DNA from: Streptomyces sp. HUAS YS2
Lineage (GTDB): Bacteria > Actinomycetota > Actinomycetes > Streptomycetales > Streptomycetaceae
NCBI RefSeq assembly: GCF_033343995.1
Contig: NZ_CP137573.1
Span: 62,001-126,000 of the forward strand
Length of the DNA: 64,000 nt
Direction: 5' to 3'
Part shown: piece by piece, positions 53,293 to 61,412 of the stretch
Numbering within the stretch: the stretch's first letter is position 1
How the letters are laid out: each line of letters starts with the position of its first letter
Notes under the pieces: generated by a model
The model's database searches: none
Seen by the model: the letters and a program-made list of their open reading frames with translations, nothing else
What the model was told of the DNA's origin: nothing
Translations under genes and position numbers: made by a program

Positions 53293-53675
53293 AGGGATGA
53301 CGCCTTCCTTCGTGACACGGCTTTGCCTCTACTGTCGGTCACCGCGCACCCCAAGCGTGAAATGCGGCCACTGATCTTGACCGGCCCGCCGCCAGCCTGC
53401 CCGTCGGGCACTCCTTTCGTCGATGGGTTCCAATGCCCATTTCCGGACCATGGACTGCCCCCAGCGCGATGGGCCCTGGGACTCCCACAGATGGGTATCG
53501 CGCCCGATGGGATCTACGCGGCGTATCGCTCACGGTGGGGGCATGACACACAGAACGTGATCCCGGCCTCCCGGCCCTCGCCACTCGCCACTCGCCACTC
53601 GCCCCGAGCCGGGCCCCGCCCCCTCACACCGCGTACCCGTACACCCACCGTCTTGTGTGGAGAAATGGACCCACC
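53293..53675. promoter_or_regulatory. Divergent promoter region between two-component operon and DksA-like operon
   Basis: No gene. Around 53440-53530 several short motifs recur: GATGGG, GGCCCTGGGACTCCC and CCATGGACTGCCCCC. They could be response-regulator sites, but I could not identify a clear dyad by eye. Sequence with repeated CCACTCGCC near 53580-53610 is a small direct repeat. Confidence 0.35.
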
Positions 53676-54008
53676 ATGTCGCTTGACACGCCCCGGACCG
53701 AGTCTCGTCCCGAGCGACTGACGGCGCACGAGGCCCGCCAGCGCCTCGAACACGAACGCAACTCCCGACTGACACAGCTGCAGGCCATCGATGAGGCCGG
53801 GCACGGATCAGAGGAACAGATGCTGTCAGCGCAGAAGGACACCATCAAGCGCGTCATCAAGGAGATCGAGGACGCCTTCACCCGCGTCCACGACGGCAGC
53901 TACGGAATCTGCCAGGGCTGCGCCACGCCCATCCCGGTCGAGCGCCTGGAAATCCTGCCCTACACGCGGTTCTGCGTCCCCTGCCAGCGCACCACAGCCT
54001 GCGCCTGA
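53676..54008 (+). CDS. DksA/TraR-type zinc-finger protein
   Basis: 110 aa from ATG 53676. A helical coiled coil (about 20-75) is followed by YGICQGCATPIPVERLEILP, then CVPC: four cysteines for one zinc, as in DksA/TraR proteins that enter the RNA polymerase secondary channel. The two acidic tip residues of DksA are not evident. It is the first of a group of similar genes and is divergent from the kinase. Confidence 0.85.
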   Translation: MSLDTPRTESRPERLTAHEARQRLEHERNSRLTQLQAIDEAGHGSEEQMLSAQKDTIKRVIKEIEDAFTRVHDGSYGICQGCATPIPVERLEILPYTRFCVPCQRTTACA

Positions 54009-54075
54009 CAACCGCCCGCCCAGTCTCCCTCTCCCGCCCTGTCTCCTTCTCCCGCCCTGCCCAAGGGGTGATGTG

Positions 54076-54447
54076 ATGAACCACCAGATCATCGGCGACC
54101 GCAACACGACCCTGTCCAACGAGGACCTCGATGCGCTACGCGAAAACCTGCACGAGCAGCGCCTTTTCCGCCAGGACCAGCTGCGGCAGATCGCCGGCGC
54201 CGCCACGCCCCGCACGGACGCGCTGCTCGCCCGGCGGGCCGCCTCCCAGTTCGAGGTACGGCTCAAGCTCGCCGCCTCCGCCCGCATGGTCCTCGCCGAC
54301 GTCGAAGCGGCCCTCACGCGCATGGACCAGGGCCGCTACGGCGCCTGCCATCTGTGCCGCAAGCCCATCGCCCGCGAGCGCTTGATGATCGTGCCGCAAG
54401 CCCGCTACTGCGCCCGCTGCCAGCAAGTCAGGGAGGCAGGACGATGA
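54076..54447 (+). CDS. DksA/TraR-type zinc-finger protein, second copy
   Basis: 123 aa from ATG 54076. Again a coiled coil (about 14-70) and the zinc ribbon YGACHLCRKPIARERLMIVP, then CARC. It is a paralogue of the gene 68 bp upstream. The stop overlaps the MreB-like start as ATGA, so it is coupled to that gene. Two different DksA-like proteins in tandem suggest transcription control for this module. Confidence 0.85.
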   Translation: MNHQIIGDRNTTLSNEDLDALRENLHEQRLFRQDQLRQIAGAATPRTDALLARRAASQFEVRLKLAASARMVLADVEAALTRMDQGRYGACHLCRKPIARERLMIVPQARYCARCQQVREAGR

Positions 54448-55241
54448 CCACGCCGCACCGGCCCTGGCCCTTGCACCGCCAGTGCTCCGGCATCGCCCTC
54501 GACCTCGGCAGCGCACGCACCCGTGCCTGGATCTCCGGCCGAAAGACCGTCGTCGACGTGCCCACGGTGACCTTCCCCGGCAACGGCGCCATCTACCCCA
54601 TCCAGCGCGGCACGATCGTCGACACACCCGGAACCGCCCGGATGCTCGACCGCCTGCTCGGCCACCGCCTGCCCCGCTTCGGCCGCCGCCTGATCGTCCT
54701 GACCTCCCCCGCTCTGGGCGGAGTCGCCTTTCGGAACGAGGCTCGCATCGCGGTCGAGGTCCTGCGGCCGTCCACCGTGCTGACCGTCCCCACCGCGCGA
54801 GCCGTGGCCATGGCTGCCGGCGCCGACCTGACCCGTCCCCTGCTCGTCGTGGATCTCGGCGCCCACCTCACCGAGGTCACCCTTCTCACCGACGGCGCGG
54901 TGACCGACGCCCGCCACACCGCCCTGGGCACCAGCGACCTCGCCAGCCTCACCCGCCCCACGCAGATCACCGACGCCGTCGTCGCGATGGTGACCACGAT
55001 GCTTGAACAGGACTCCACTTCCCAAATGCTCGACGCCCTGCAGGCAGGCGCCCTCCTGGCCGGCGGGGGCGCGTTGCGCCCCGACATCACCGACCGCCTC
55101 ACCCAACAGCTGCACGCCTCCGCCAGGCCAGTGCCCGCCCCCCACAACGCAGCGGTCCGCGGCGCCGCAACAATTCTGGACGCCGCGCGCACCCACCCCT
55201 CGACCACGGGGAGCCTCGCACCCGCAGAGCACCGCTTCTGA
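54444..55241 (+). CDS. Divergent MreB-like actin-fold protein
   Basis: 265 aa from ATG 54444. ALDLGSARTRAWISG is phosphate-1-like, LTVPTARAVAMAAGADLTRP, then LVVDLGAHLTEVTLLTDG, is phosphate-2 region, and LAGGGALRPDITDRL is the adenosine motif. It is shorter than MreB (about 340) and lacks parts of the subdomains, like the S. coelicolor SCO6166 protein, as I recall it. It may bind nucleotide but form filaments poorly. It is coupled to the second DksA-like gene, and a role in envelope stress or cell shape is inferred. Confidence 0.8.
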   Translation: MTTPHRPWPLHRQCSGIALDLGSARTRAWISGRKTVVDVPTVTFPGNGAIYPIQRGTIVDTPGTARMLDRLLGHRLPRFGRRLIVLTSPALGGVAFRNEARIAVEVLRPSTVLTVPTARAVAMAAGADLTRPLLVVDLGAHLTEVTLLTDGAVTDARHTALGTSDLASLTRPTQITDAVVAMVTTMLEQDSTSQMLDALQAGALLAGGGALRPDITDRLTQQLHASARPVPAPHNAAVRGAATILDAARTHPSTTGSLAPAEHRF

Positions 55242-55637
55242 ACGCCCGCTGAACTGCCACCACCTTGGTCAACCCCATCGAACTGGGGAGGCCACCTCAG
55301 CACCGACGGAGCCTGAGCGGCCTGTGGCTGTCTGCCCGGCAGCCGAGAACCGATCGGCGATCAGCTGACGTGGGCAGCGATGGTTCGCCCACACGGCAGG
55401 GACTCGGTTTGCGACGTGTCCAACTCCAGGTCACCAAGACGAACAGGCGGCCGATGTATGGCCGAGCCTCGCTGCCCGTGCTGAGAGCCCTCCTCCCCCA
55501 GCCGTAGTCATCACGGAAGCGCGGTCACAGCCAGAATCCGGGATCGGCATCAGGGGCCGTTCCGCGTCCCCGGTATGCAGGCGCCTGCCTGCGGAGGGAA
55601 ACTGAAAGGGGCCGTCCGATCTTCGTCCGGAGGGAAG
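55242..55637. other. No supported gene
   Basis: About 400 bp downstream of the MreB-like gene. No hairpin strong enough to call a terminator. The last 20 bp (GGAGGGAAG) form the ribosome binding site of the next gene. Confidence 0.5.
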
Positions 55638-55898
55638 ATGAGCCAGCAGCAGGAACTCTCGAACGAGCTGAAGCTCGCCTACGAACAGAACGCGGCCGAC
55701 TTCGCCGTCCTGAACCAACGCCTGCAGGCGCTTCAGGAGACCGCGAAGGCACGCCTGGCGGACGCCGGGCTGGATCTGCTCCCCAGCATCGACTTCCCCT
55801 GTCTCGTGTGCCCCTGCCCCGGCTACTCGCGCGACCCGTCGATCCCCTCGACCGGCTGTATCTGCAACGACCCGGCCCACACGCACTACCCCGTCTGA
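55638..55898 (+). CDS. Small cysteine-rich protein with a likely metal site
   Basis: 86 aa from ATG 55638 with GGAGGGAAG eight bases upstream. The first 50 residues are a charged amphipathic helix (QELSNELKLAYEQNAADF, then AVLNQRLQALQETAKARL), probably a coiled coil. The end has CLVCPCPGYSRD, then CICNDPAHTHY: five cysteines plus histidines that could hold Zn or an iron-sulphur centre. No known family is recognised. The strong start signal makes it credible. Confidence 0.65.
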   Translation: MSQQQELSNELKLAYEQNAADFAVLNQRLQALQETAKARLADAGLDLLPSIDFPCLVCPCPGYSRDPSIPSTGCICNDPAHTHYPV

Positions 55899-55974
55899 CC
55901 GAACTCCGCCGTTCCCCGCCCCTCCGCAACGGGCGGTGACCCGCGGATCAGGGCGGCAGCGCGGTACTGGTTTC

Positions 55975-56222
55975 CATCGCGGGGCGGCGGTCAGGCAATC
56001 GGCGAGATCCGCGCCGATCTCGACGACGAGCTCCGCCCCACGACTGGGCAGATCGTGTCATCGACGAGCTGCTGACCGAGGCCGAGACCCGGATCATCGT
56101 CGCCGAGACCATCACGACGGCCACCGACGGCTATGCGCCGCACTCCCCCGGGCCCCTGGACCAAGTTGCCGCCTTCAACCGCGCGACCGACCTCGTCACC
56201 ACAACCGCAGTTGCAGTACTAG
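55975..56222 (+). pseudogene. Eroded plus-strand gene tail
   Basis: One frame encodes AIGEIRADLDDELRPT up to about 56043. The next frame continues DWADRVIDELLTEAETRIIV, then AETITTATDGYAP. This reads as one protein broken by a frameshift around 56040-56046, truncated by the opposing membrane-protein gene. No family is recognised. Confidence 0.35.
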
Positions 56223-57670
56223 GCCGGGCCCAGTTCCGGGTCGCGGGTTTCGTGGACTTCCCAGTGGCCCAGGCGGTCCGTGAGGGCCGCTCGGCGGCGG
56301 GCCAGGAAGACGAAGGCAGCGACGGCGGTGGTTGCGGCGGCTGCGGTCGTGGACAGTGCGGCGCCCCAGGACATCGGGACCATCAGGACGTAGGTGGCGA
56401 GGGCGTAAGACAGCAGCAGGCCGCCGAGCCAGGGCCAGTGGGCGCCTGGCAGCACGGTGGTGGGGGTGGGGGCGAGGACGGTACTGCGGTTCGGATCTGG
56501 CTGTACGGGGGTCGCGGCGGCGAGGATGCGCTCGAAGTCGGCACGGTCCAGTTCCAGCCACGCCACTTCGCCTTCGTCGGTGACGAAGACGACCGGCTGG
56601 TTGTTCCTGATCAGGCGCCAGTTGCGGGCGCCGCACAGCCAGCCCGGCCGTTCGCCCATGGTGGCCGCGAGCAGGGCGAGCGCGTGGGGCGGGCCGCCGC
56701 GGTTCGCGGCCAGTACCTCGGTGCCGTCCTCCAGTGCGAAGCACAGCTTGTGGTCCGAGGTCACGCGGACGGTGCCGTCGATGTCTCCGAGCGACACGTG
56801 GTCGCCGCGCCGGGCCGAGGTGACGCTGGCCCGGACGGCGGGCAGGGCCGACCCGGCGGCCGCGTCCTCGCGGAGGGTCCGGGCGGCGGCGTCGGCCTTC
56901 GGGGCGTACCAGGTCACGCGCATGACCCAGACGAACAGCAGGAGGCCGCCGGGAACGAAGGCGGTCACCGTGAGATAGGGCGGCAGGGAGAACGCGAACG
57001 GAGAGTCCTTCTTCGCGTACCGGCCGAGCTGGCCGGTGTAGTCGATCACACCACCGAGTTCGGGTGCCGAGGGGGCGTACAGGACGATCGTGGGTCTGGG
57101 TTCGCTGCGCCTGCTTCCTCCCTGCACCGGGTAGTGGCCGTTGCGCACCTCGACCCGCCCGGTGACCCGGTGACCGTCCGGGGCGAGGACGGGGACTTCG
57201 ACCGTCACGTCACCGCTGAACATGTCGACTCTCGGGTCGTCCCTCGTCAGCCGGTGAGTGGCGACGATCGTGCCCTCGGCGGTTTCGGCGCCGGCCTTCT
57301 GTATCGCGGCGATGCGCCTGAGGTCGTCACCGTCCGGCCGGATCGCCAGCTCGGTCGCCACGGCCAGGGAGGGCAGTATCACGGCCACGCCCAGCAGCCA
57401 CGGTGTGATGCGGCGGATCCACTGCGACTCGACGGGCAGGCGCGCGGGCGGTGGCGTGGGATCGGCCTGCCGAGGGGCCGCAACGCGGACCGGCCGGGAA
57501 CCCGACCACACCCATACGGCGCCCAGGACCAGAGCCACGGCCCCGAGTACGGCCACGTCCGGCCGGTACACGGACATGCCCGCCCGCAGCAGCAGTGTCC
57601 AAATCGCCAGCACTGCGAACAGCAGCCCGCCCTCATACGAAGTCCAGGTCAGCCAGGTGCTTCTCGCCAT
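56219..57670 (-). CDS. Multi-pass membrane protein, unknown
   Basis: 483 aa from ATG 57670. Helices occur at about 10-30, 37-57 and 83-103 near the N-terminus, at about 240-260, and two more near 420-465. Between lies a large soluble part (about 105-235) with DGHRVTGRVEVRNGHYPV, and a second one (about 280-420) containing SARRGDHVSLGDIDGTVRV and WLELDRADFERILAAA. It resembles the DUF3592-type envelope proteins in layout only. No operon. Confidence 0.7.
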   Translation of the reverse strand: MARSTWLTWTSYEGGLLFAVLAIWTLLLRAGMSVYRPDVAVLGAVALVLGAVWVWSGSRPVRVAAPRQADPTPPPARLPVESQWIRRITPWLLGVAVILPSLAVATELAIRPDGDDLRRIAAIQKAGAETAEGTIVATHRLTRDDPRVDMFSGDVTVEVPVLAPDGHRVTGRVEVRNGHYPVQGGSRRSEPRPTIVLYAPSAPELGGVIDYTGQLGRYAKKDSPFAFSLPPYLTVTAFVPGGLLLFVWVMRVTWYAPKADAAARTLREDAAAGSALPAVRASVTSARRGDHVSLGDIDGTVRVTSDHKLCFALEDGTEVLAANRGGPPHALALLAATMGERPGWLCGARNWRLIRNNQPVVFVTDEGEVAWLELDRADFERILAAATPVQPDPNRSTVLAPTPTTVLPGAHWPWLGGLLLSYALATYVLMVPMSWGAALSTTAAAATTAVAAFVFLARRRAALTDRLGHWEVHETRDPELGPA

Positions 57671-57714
57671 GATCACGGACTGTACCAACGCCGCTGCGCG
57701 GGGCGGCAAATGGA

Positions 57715-58063
57715 CCGACTTGGGTGGTGATGGTCCGAATCGCGGGCCACTTCGCCCGGGTCGAACCCCGGCTGCGGGCCGGGCGGTTGGTGCTGGGGCT
57801 GCTGTCGGCCTTGCCCCGCAAGAACTGCTGGACGATCGCGGAGCGGGCGGGGGAGAAGTCCCGGCACTGCATGCAGCATCTGCTGTGCAGGGCGTCCTGG
57901 GACGCCGATGCGGTGCGTGACGATGTGCGCGAGTACGGCGTGGAGCATCTCCACGACGAGGAGGCGGTCCTGGTCGTGGACAAAACCGGCGACATGAAGA
58001 AGGGCACCCGCACCGTAGGGGGCCAGCGCCAGACACGCACCCGCACTGGTCCGGACGACCTAG
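57715..58063 (+). mobile_element. IS701-family transposase, 5' fragment
   Basis: RIAGHFARVEPRLRAGRLVL, PRKNCWTIAERAGEKSRHCM, HLLCRASWDADAVRDDVREY and VVDKTGDMKKGT match the N-terminal third of IS701-family transposases. The first catalytic Asp is in VVDKTGD, where active members usually have VVDETGD. Homology stops at CTAG 58060-58063, where an IS5-family element is inserted. The remaining two thirds are not seen beyond it. Confidence 0.75.
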
Positions 58064-58950
58064 GGCCTGTCCGCAATGTCAGCTAGGGAGCCATAGTCGC
58101 AGGCAGGCGAGGGTGACCAGGGCTTTGTAGTGGCGGGCTCGTTTGTCGTAGCGGGTGGCGAGGGCCTTGTTCTGCTTGAGCCGGTTGAAACAGCGTTCGA
58201 CGACGTTGCGGCGCCGGTAGACCTCGCGGTCGAGACGGCACAGGCTCTCGCCTCGCCGGAGGCGTCCGTTGATCTGGTCGACGCGTTCGGGGATGGTGCA
58301 GGCGATACCGCGTCTGCGCAGGTAGGAGCGGATCTTGCGGGATGAGTAGCCCTTGTCGCCGACCACCCGTAGCGGTCGGGTGCGGGGCCGGCCGGGCCCG
58401 TATCGCTTGATGTGGATGCGGGCCATGACCGGTTCGAACTGCGTGCAGTCGTTGACGTTCCCGCCGGTGATCGTGAAGGCGAGCGGCCGGCCCTGTCCGT
58501 CGCAGGCAAGGTGGATCTTTGTGCTCAGTCCGCCGCGGGACCGGCCGAGTGCTTCGCCGGTCCAGGCCCCCTTTTCGGGCCCCGGCGGCGTGCTGATGGG
58601 CCCGCACGATGGTCGAGTCGACGCAAACGATCGACCAGTCGACCTCGCCGATCGCGTCCGAGTGCTGCTGGACGTGGGCCAGGAGCCGGTCCCAGGTTCC
58701 GTCCGCTGACCAGCGGCGGAACCGTTCGTAGACGGTCTTCCACGGCCCGTACCGCTCGGGCAGGTCCCGCCAGGCCGCACCCGTGGACAGCTTCCACAGG
58801 ATTCCGTTGAGGACCTGCCGCCGGTCCCGCACCGGACGACCCATCCGGGGCGGAGCCAGCAACGGCCCGATCACTTCCCAGGCCTGATCAGTCAGTTCAT
58901 GACGTCGCACCACGAACGGAGTAACGACCGATCGACATTGCGGACACGCC
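58064..58950 (-). mobile_element. IS5-family insertion sequence (element A), 887 bp
   Basis: Terminal inverted repeats GGCCTGTCCGCAATGTC (58064-58080) and, on the opposite strand, GGCGTGTCCGCAATGTC (58934-58950) differ at one base in 17. CTAG flanks both ends (58060-58063, 58951-58954), a 4-bp target duplication consistent with the IS427 group. It contains one two-frame transposase. It interrupts an IS701-family transposase. Confidence 0.85.
58079..58910 (-). CDS. IS5-family transposase of element A, two overlapping frames
   Basis: From GTG 58910 the first frame gives LTDQAWEVIGPLLAPPRMGR, PWKTVYERFRRWSADGTWDR and WSIVCVDSTIVRAHQHAAGA. The DDE fold then continues in another frame with LGRSRGGLSTKIHLACDGQG, VVGDKGYSSRKIRSYLRRRG and VVERCFNRLKQNKALATRYD. 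The switch lies at a CCCCCTTTT run (58567-58575; GAAAAGGGGG on the coding strand). The second frame is +1 relative to the first. It is either programmed frameshifting or an inactivating indel. Confidence 0.75.
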
Positions 58951-59028
58951 CTAGGCCCTGTCCGGCGGATCATTTCGGGCTGGTGCAGGGCACGGCTGGT
59001 ACGGCTGAGTCGTCGTGGGCCGCAGCGG

Positions 59029-59553
59029 TCACGCGAACGACGGCCACCGGTCGGCAGCCCACTCCCGCCAGTCGATCCAGCCGAGCGGCGGGCCGGCGAC
59101 CCTGCTGCTCTCCAGCTCCGCCGCGCCGGGCTCCTCGAAATGCGCCCGCCCGTGCAGGACGTCGGCCTCGGACACCGGCAGTGTCTCTTCGGGGGTGGTC
59201 GCCCAGCGGTGGGCGATCCGGGCGCGTTGGGTCTCCTCGTCCACCGGCAGGTAGACCATGCGGAAGCACGCCCCCTCGGCCTCCACGAGCCAGCGGATCG
59301 CGGACCGTTCGTCCCGTGACCAGCAGCCGTAGTCCACGACGACGTTGGTGCCCAGCCTGACCGCCTCCAGGGCGAGCCAGAGCATGCGCCCCTCCAGCAC
59401 GTCGCGCTTCCCGTCGGCCTCCACCTCGCCGAACAGGGGAATCATCCAGTCGTCGGGCGTCAGACGCAGCGCGCCGTGCTCCGCGGCGAGCTGTCGGGCC
59501 CGCGTGGTCTTCCCGGCCCCTGGCAGGCCGACCATCAGGAACAACGTGGTCAC
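59029..59553 (-). CDS. P-loop kinase (AAA_33-like), likely passenger of element B
   Basis: 174 aa from GTG 59553. Walker A is GLPGAGKTT near the N-terminus, followed by GALRLTPDDWMIPLFGE, VVVDYGCWSRDERSAIRWLV and YLPVDEETQRARIAHR. This matches the zeta-toxin/polynucleotide-kinase-like group of small ATP-binding proteins, whose substrates range from nucleic acids to antibiotics. It starts 53 bp after the transposase stop in the same direction and lies inside the element's repeats. Confidence 0.75.
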   Translation of the reverse strand: MTTLFLMVGLPGAGKTTRARQLAAEHGALRLTPDDWMIPLFGEVEADGKRDVLEGRMLWLALEAVRLGTNVVVDYGCWSRDERSAIRWLVEAEGACFRMVYLPVDEETQRARIAHRWATTPEETLPVSEADVLHGRAHFEEPGAAELESSRVAGPPLGWIDWREWAADRWPSFA

Positions 59554-59606
59554 ACCCAGATCGTGGCAGGGAAGCCAATCAGGCGGCCACCGTTTTATCC
59601 GCCCGC

Positions 59607-60488
59607 TCACGAGCGGAGCCACAGGCGGAGGGAGGCCACGGTGACAGTGCCGTGGAAGACGTAGGCGCGCTTGTCGTAGCGCGTAGCCACGGCGCGGAAG
59701 TGCTTGAGCCGGTTGATCGTGCGCTCGACCTCGTTGCGGCGCTTGCATCTCTCCTTGTCGAAGCTCGCCGGCCGGCCTCCTCGACTTCCTCGGCGCCTTC
59801 GGTTGGCCCGTTGGTCCTTCGGTTCCGGGATGGTGTGTTTGATCTGGCGTCTGCGCAGGTAGCGGCGATTACGGCGGGAGCTGTATGCCTTATCACCGCC
59901 CAAGTGGTCGGGACGGGTCCGTGGATGCCCGCCGCCGAGGCGCTTGACCCGGATGCGTTCGAGGACGGGGATCAGCTGTGGGCTGTCGCCCCACTGACCA
60001 GGAGTGACCAGCAGCGCCAGAGGGCGGAGGCCGCCTTCCCCGGCAAGGTGGATCTTGGATGTCAGACCGCCCCGTGAACGGCCGAGCCCTTCGTCGGAGC
60101 GGTGCTGCCGAGGTGTTGATCTCCGCTTCGGAACTCGCGGCGTCCTGCGCGGAGCCCCGGCAGCGTGCTGATGGGCTCGGCACGAGGTGGAGTCCACGCT
60201 CACCATGCTCCAGTCGATCCGGCCCCGGGCATCGGCATCGGCCTGGACGGCTTGCAGGATCCGATCCCAGGTGCCGTCCGCCGACCACCGGCGATGACGC
60301 TCATAGACCGTCTTCCAGTTCCCGAACCGGTTCGGGAGATCCCGCCACGGGACTCCCGTGCGCACTCGGAACAGCACCCCGTTGATCACTGTTCGGTGGT
60401 CGTTCCAACGCCCGCCCCGGCCGCCGGTCTTCGGCAGATGTGGCGTAAGTCGCGCCCACTCGTCATTCGTCAGATCACCCCGCCCCAC
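59607..60488 (-). CDS. IS5-family transposase of element B
   Basis: 293 aa in one frame from GTG 60488. LTNDEWARLTPHLPKTGGRG, GNWKTVYERHRRWSADGTWD, MVSVDSTSCRAHQHAAGA, LGRSRGGLTSKIHLAGEGGL and the C-terminal NEVERTINRLKHFRAVATRY give a complete DDE set, so it should be active. A basic insert (KDQRANRRRRGSRGGRPASF) lies between the second Asp and the Glu. It is about 55 bp from the right terminal repeat. Confidence 0.9.
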   Translation of the reverse strand: MGRGDLTNDEWARLTPHLPKTGGRGGRWNDHRTVINGVLFRVRTGVPWRDLPNRFGNWKTVYERHRRWSADGTWDRILQAVQADADARGRIDWSMVSVDSTSCRAHQHAAGAPRRTPRVPKRRSTPRQHRSDEGLGRSRGGLTSKIHLAGEGGLRPLALLVTPGQWGDSPQLIPVLERIRVKRLGGGHPRTRPDHLGGDKAYSSRRNRRYLRRRQIKHTIPEPKDQRANRRRRGSRGGRPASFDKERCKRRNEVERTINRLKHFRAVATRYDKRAYVFHGTVTVASLRLWLRS

Positions 60489-60819
60489 GAACCGAACAAT
60501 GGTCCCGACGCGAGGCGACCGTCACATGATCCGCCGGACACGACCTAGCCCCGCTGACCTGCAACTAGATCCAGCACCTGTTCCTCGCCACCGCCGTCCG
60601 GCCAGGCCACTGAACGACCTCGCTCATCGGATCAGCTGATCCGACTGGCGACGCCGCCATCGGGCACGATCACAGGCCAGCCATTGCCGTCGACAAGCCG
60701 CAGCCCAGACATGAAGATCACGATCTACACCTGGGGTACCAACCGATATCGGCACGCCTGGCACTCCGCCGGAGCGCACTCGATCAAGTGAGCATGAAGC
60801 CCGGGAGCGTGCTCTCGCG

Positions 60820-61323
60820 TCACGTCAACGAGCGCGTGAGCCAGACCACTTCACCGTTGTCCTCGGTGGAGACGTGATCCCGCTCGAACCCGAGCTTCTC
60901 AAGGACACGGAGCGACGGCGTGTTCCACGCGCCGACGGTCGACCAGAGCCGTTTCCGCCCGGTCGCAACAGCGGCATCCAACACCGCGCCGGCCGCCTCG
61001 GTGGCGTAGCCACGCCCGTGCGCGCGCTGGAACAACTCGTACGCGATTTCAGGCTCCTCCAGGGTGGAGCGGCCGATGATCAGCCCGCAGTAGCCGATGA
61101 AGTCGCCTTCGTCACGGCGCTGGATGGGCAACAAGGCGATCCCCGTAGTCGCCGTCGCGGCAAGCAGCTCCGCGATGGACGTCCGGATGTGCTCAACCGT
61201 GGGGGTCCCCTTGCCGCGTTCGGAGAGGAGGGCGCTGAACTCAGCGGCGTCCGACTCGGCCCACGGTCGCAATATCAGCCGCTCGGTCTCAAGGTGGAAC
61301 GGCATCGTCTCGTACGCAGTCAT
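60820..61323 (-). CDS. GNAT-family N-acetyltransferase
   Basis: 167 aa from ATG 61323. LETERLILRPWAESDAAEFS, GRSTLEEPEIAYELFQRAHG, GYATEAAGAVLDAAVATGRK and NTPSLRVLEKLGFERDHV are the RimJ/RimL-like GNAT motifs (acetyl-CoA site in RGYATEA). It transfers an acetyl group to an unknown amine, possibly a protein N-terminus, small molecule or antibiotic. It lies beside the IS cluster. Confidence 0.9.
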   Translation of the reverse strand: MTAYETMPFHLETERLILRPWAESDAAEFSALLSERGKGTPTVEHIRTSIAELLAATATTGIALLPIQRRDEGDFIGYCGLIIGRSTLEEPEIAYELFQRAHGRGYATEAAGAVLDAAVATGRKRLWSTVGAWNTPSLRVLEKLGFERDHVSTEDNGEVVWLTRSLT

Positions 61324-61412
61324 GCCCCCACTTTGCCCCACGGATCATCACGAACTACAGCTGGAGTATTCGAGGTCGCTTCCCCTGGCGTGATCGTTTC
61401 GTTGAACGGCGC

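Larger units (their letters stand above)
58955..60544 (-). mobile_element. IS5-family element B, apparently carrying a passenger gene
   Basis: Terminal repeats GCCCTGTCCGGCGGATCAT (58955-58973) and GTCGTGTCCGGCGGATCAT (60526-60544, reverse) match at 17 of 19 positions. CTAG flanks it at 58951-58954 (shared with element A) and at 60545-60548. The element is 1590 bp, longer than an ordinary 850-900-bp member, because a kinase-like gene sits between the transposase stop and the left repeat. No inverted-repeat sequence is visible near 59580, where the left end would normally lie. Confidence 0.65.

Noticed and set aside
53300-53650. DosR/OsdR-like boxes in the divergent promoter
   Set aside because: GGGACT- and GGCCC-containing pieces are present but no full dyad could be found by eye.
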